Below are positions 4,646 through 6,297 of a stretch of DNA of 6,297 nt, in pieces; positions within the stretch are counted from its first letter, which is position 1; each line of letters opens with the position of its first letter. The translations under genes and the position numbers were made by a program. The notes under the pieces are model-generated. The model searched no databases. It saw nothing but the letters and a program-made list of their open reading frames with translations, and had not been told where the DNA came from. The DNA is from Syntrophobacterales bacterium. Lineage in GTDB: Bacteria; Desulfobacterota; Syntrophobacteria; BM002. The DNA lies in the NCBI GenBank assembly GCA_030613915.1, contig JAUWKY010000149.1:1-6297 (forward strand). The letters run 5' to 3'.

Positions 4646-6297
4646 TTAGGTATTCGGCAGCACCAGTGTCCTGCCCGGGCTCCTGGTCTCATTCTCCGCA
4701 GTAACCCGAATGGCTCTCTTGCCACTAACTGGACACTCATGTTCGCAAATACCGCAGCCGATACAAAGGTTCGGCTCCACATGGGGGAGTTGGAGCCTCA
4801 CTTGAATTTCAACTTTACTTCCAGGTCCTCTATGCAAAGGCTTATTGTCGGCGATGGTCACGCTGTCGCTGGTGTTTGCAGAAATTCGGAAACGCTGTTC
4901 TCCATGCCGATCAGTGGTCTTGATGTAATAGTCGCCTGTGGAGAATTGGCCCGGCTGCAAATCGCTCTCAGCAAATTTCAGAGTTTGCTCATCAGCTTTC
5001 AGAACGGCAAGGACACCACCTCTGATCGTGCTGAAATGTTCTCGGGTAAAGATTGCCTTCGGGCTCACCGGGCAGTTCTCCTGGCAGACTATACATGGCC
5101 TGTCCATAGCCCAGGGCAGACATCGTCCCCTATCAACAAAGGCGGTGCCCAAGCGGATTGGGCCTGCCCGGGCGTAATCTTTGCGACCAAGTTTTTCTTC
5201 CAAGGTTATAGGCCGGATTGCCGCACTGGGACAGATGTGTGAGCAGGCGATACAGTTGAGCTGGCAGCCGCTGGTGCCGATTCGGAAGTTCAAAATAGGA
5301 GACCACAATCCCTCCAGGCCGCTTTCCAGTCCAGCGGGCTGAATGATGTTGGTGGGACAGATTCGCATACATTGACCACATTTGAGACATCGCGCCAGGA
5401 AATCAGGTTCAGCCAAGGCGCCAGGAGGACGAATAACAGAGGGGGGAAAGTTGGGACCTACCAAGCCACTCAGACGAACTACTGGAATGGCCATAGCTCC
5501 TGAGAGAAAGGAGGCCAAAAAACCCCGGCGGGAAAGATCTGGCAGGATTATCTCGCCGGCTTCAGAAGGCGCAGTGCGGTAGCTGACGATACCATCTTGA
5601 CAACTTTCCAAACAGTTCATGCAGAGCACACATTCGCTTAGGCGGATCTTGTCGGCTGGTTGGCAGGCCCCCTCGCAATCGGTGTCACAGAGCTGGCACT
5701 GGCTGCATTTATCCCCACTTGTTCCTATTCTCCAGAGCGAAAACGGCCCGAGCACAGCAAAAAGGGCGCCCAGCGGACATATGAATCTGCAGTAAAAGCG
5801 AGGAACCTTAAGATTCAAAAAAACCGCTGTGAGAAAAATGGCGCTGATCAACAAGCTGCCTTGGTAGTAACGTTGGCTGGCTGAAAGCCCTTCTGCAAGA
5901 GGCAAAAGAGTAAGGTTTATTGATCGATGGAACAGAGTAATAGGGTCCAGCAGGCCGGTTTGCAGGGAGGAGGCAAGCAGGTTTTCGGCCGGGAGTATCA
6001 GACCGAGTCCCAGCCAAAGTCCGCTAAGGGTGAATAGAATCGGCATAGCTTTCTTTGGGTAGGGCACGACTTTGAGCAAGGAGAGCAATGCCAGACCTGT
6101 TAAAGCAATTATCGCGACCAGCATAGAGAGCTTGGGTCTGTCAGGAACAATTCTGAACAGACGACCAAGCAGGCTGGAGGTAGCCGCTGTGAGCAAGAAT
6201 ATGAGAAGGTAGTATTTGATGGACTGGCCGGGGTGGTATTTATTGAGGGCGATTTTCTCAGAGATACTTTTTCTGCGCCTACTTATATAGCCGACGA
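4646..6297 (-). CDS. membrane polyferredoxin, NapH-like plus NapG-like fusion (5' partial)
   Basis: Membrane iron-sulfur protein expected to pass electrons between the quinone pool or cytoplasm and extracytoplasmic acceptors. The frame is open to the window edge: 33 codons precede the TTG at 6196 and include QSIKYYLLIFLL, which forms a membrane segment with the following residues, so the true start lies outside. Counting from TTG6196: hydrophobic helices about 24-44, 51-69 and 112-130; a NapH/NosR-type CxxxCP (C136, C140); two ferredoxin motifs C164-C174 and C189-C199. Then LSRRGFLASF (221-230) plus a hydrophobic stretch, an internal twin-arginine-like segment, leads into a NapG-like half with motifs at C270-C280, C311-C322, C359/C368-C375 and C478-C488. 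A region of about 70 residues (400-472), apparently beta-rich and cysteine-free, separates the last two motifs. It ends in TAA 293 bases before the aldo/keto reductase gene on the same strand. Not necessarily involved in nitrate reduction: no NapA or NapB is visible. Confidence 0.92.
   Translation of the reverse strand, partial: VGYISRRRKSISEKIALNKYHPGQSIKYYLLIFLLTAATSSLLGRLFRIVPDRPKLSMLVAIIALTGLALLSLLKVVPYPKKAMPILFTLSGLWLGLGLILPAENLLASSLQTGLLDPITLFHRSINLTLLPLAEGLSASQRYYQGSLLISAIFLTAVFLNLKVPRFYCRFICPLGALFAVLGPFSLWRIGTSGDKCSQCQLCDTDCEGACQPADKIRLSECVLCMNCLESCQDGIVSYRTAPSEAGEIILPDLSRRGFLASFLSGAMAIPVVRLSGLVGPNFPPSVIRPPGALAEPDFLARCLKCGQCMRICPTNIIQPAGLESGLEGLWSPILNFRIGTSGCQLNCIACSHICPSAAIRPITLEEKLGRKDYARAGPIRLGTAFVDRGRCLPWAMDRPCIVCQENCPVSPKAIFTREHFSTIRGGVLAVLKADEQTLKFAESDLQPGQFSTGDYYIKTTDRHGEQRFRISANTSDSVTIADNKPLHRGPGSKVEIQVRLQLPHVEPNLCIGCGICEHECPVSGKRAIRVTAENETRSPGRTLVLPNT

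Noticed and set aside
4739..5242. 167-codon plus-strand open frame opposite the polyferredoxin gene
   Set aside because: It lies wholly antisense to cysteine motifs of a recognised protein; the composition is an artefact of the opposite strand.
6194..6196. TTG as the start of the polyferredoxin gene
   Set aside because: Thirty-three upstream codons remain open and complete a membrane segment, so this codon is internal.

Overview
The window looks like a chromosomal stretch from a strictly anaerobic, redox-rich bacterium. The gene families point to a sulfate-reducing or syntrophic Desulfobacterota-type organism: a CoA-disulfide/persulfide reductase-rhodanese fusion, a Tat-exported iron-sulfur aldo/keto reductase, and a NapH/NapG-like membrane polyferredoxin. 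This assignment is inferred from gene families, not from a phylogenetic marker. Base composition is moderate by eye, and TTG is the only sensible start for one of the genes.

Layout. (1) Positions 2-1507, plus strand: 3' part of a FAD/NAD(P)H-dependent CoA-disulfide reductase-like enzyme fused to a rhodanese domain; its 5' end lies outside the window. (2) 1508-1671: a gap framed by two heptamer-repeat arrays in opposite orientation. (3) 1672-2670, plus strand: a radical SAM protein of unknown substrate with a second, C-terminal cysteine set. (4) 2671-3140: a 470-base convergent gap with hairpins, a possible 31-codon ORF, a heptamer array and, on the minus strand, a 50-codon open frame directly after the next gene's TAG stop. 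(5) 3141-4352, minus strand: Tat-signal aldo/keto reductase with a C-terminal [4Fe-4S] motif. (6) 4353-4645: a gap filled with period-7 and period-8 repeats and a long imperfect hairpin. (7) 4646-6297, minus strand: a membrane polyferredoxin combining NapH-like and NapG-like halves; its 5' end lies outside the window.

How the genes may work together. The two minus-strand genes could form a membrane/periplasm redox pair: the polyferredoxin would move electrons across or out of the membrane, and the exported iron-sulfur aldo/keto reductase would act outside the cytoplasm, where NAD(P)H is not normally available. The plus-strand thiol/persulfide reductase belongs to cytoplasmic sulfur metabolism. 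Its link to the radical SAM gene is not clear, because the 164-base repeat-bearing gap argues against tight coupling.

The least ordinary features are the intergenic heptamer arrays (several sequence families sharing a 7-base period), the in-frame extension after the aldo/keto reductase stop, a beta-rich insertion within the ferredoxin part of the membrane protein, and the radical SAM protein whose substrate cannot be named. No CRISPR array, rRNA, tRNA or transposase gene was recognised.
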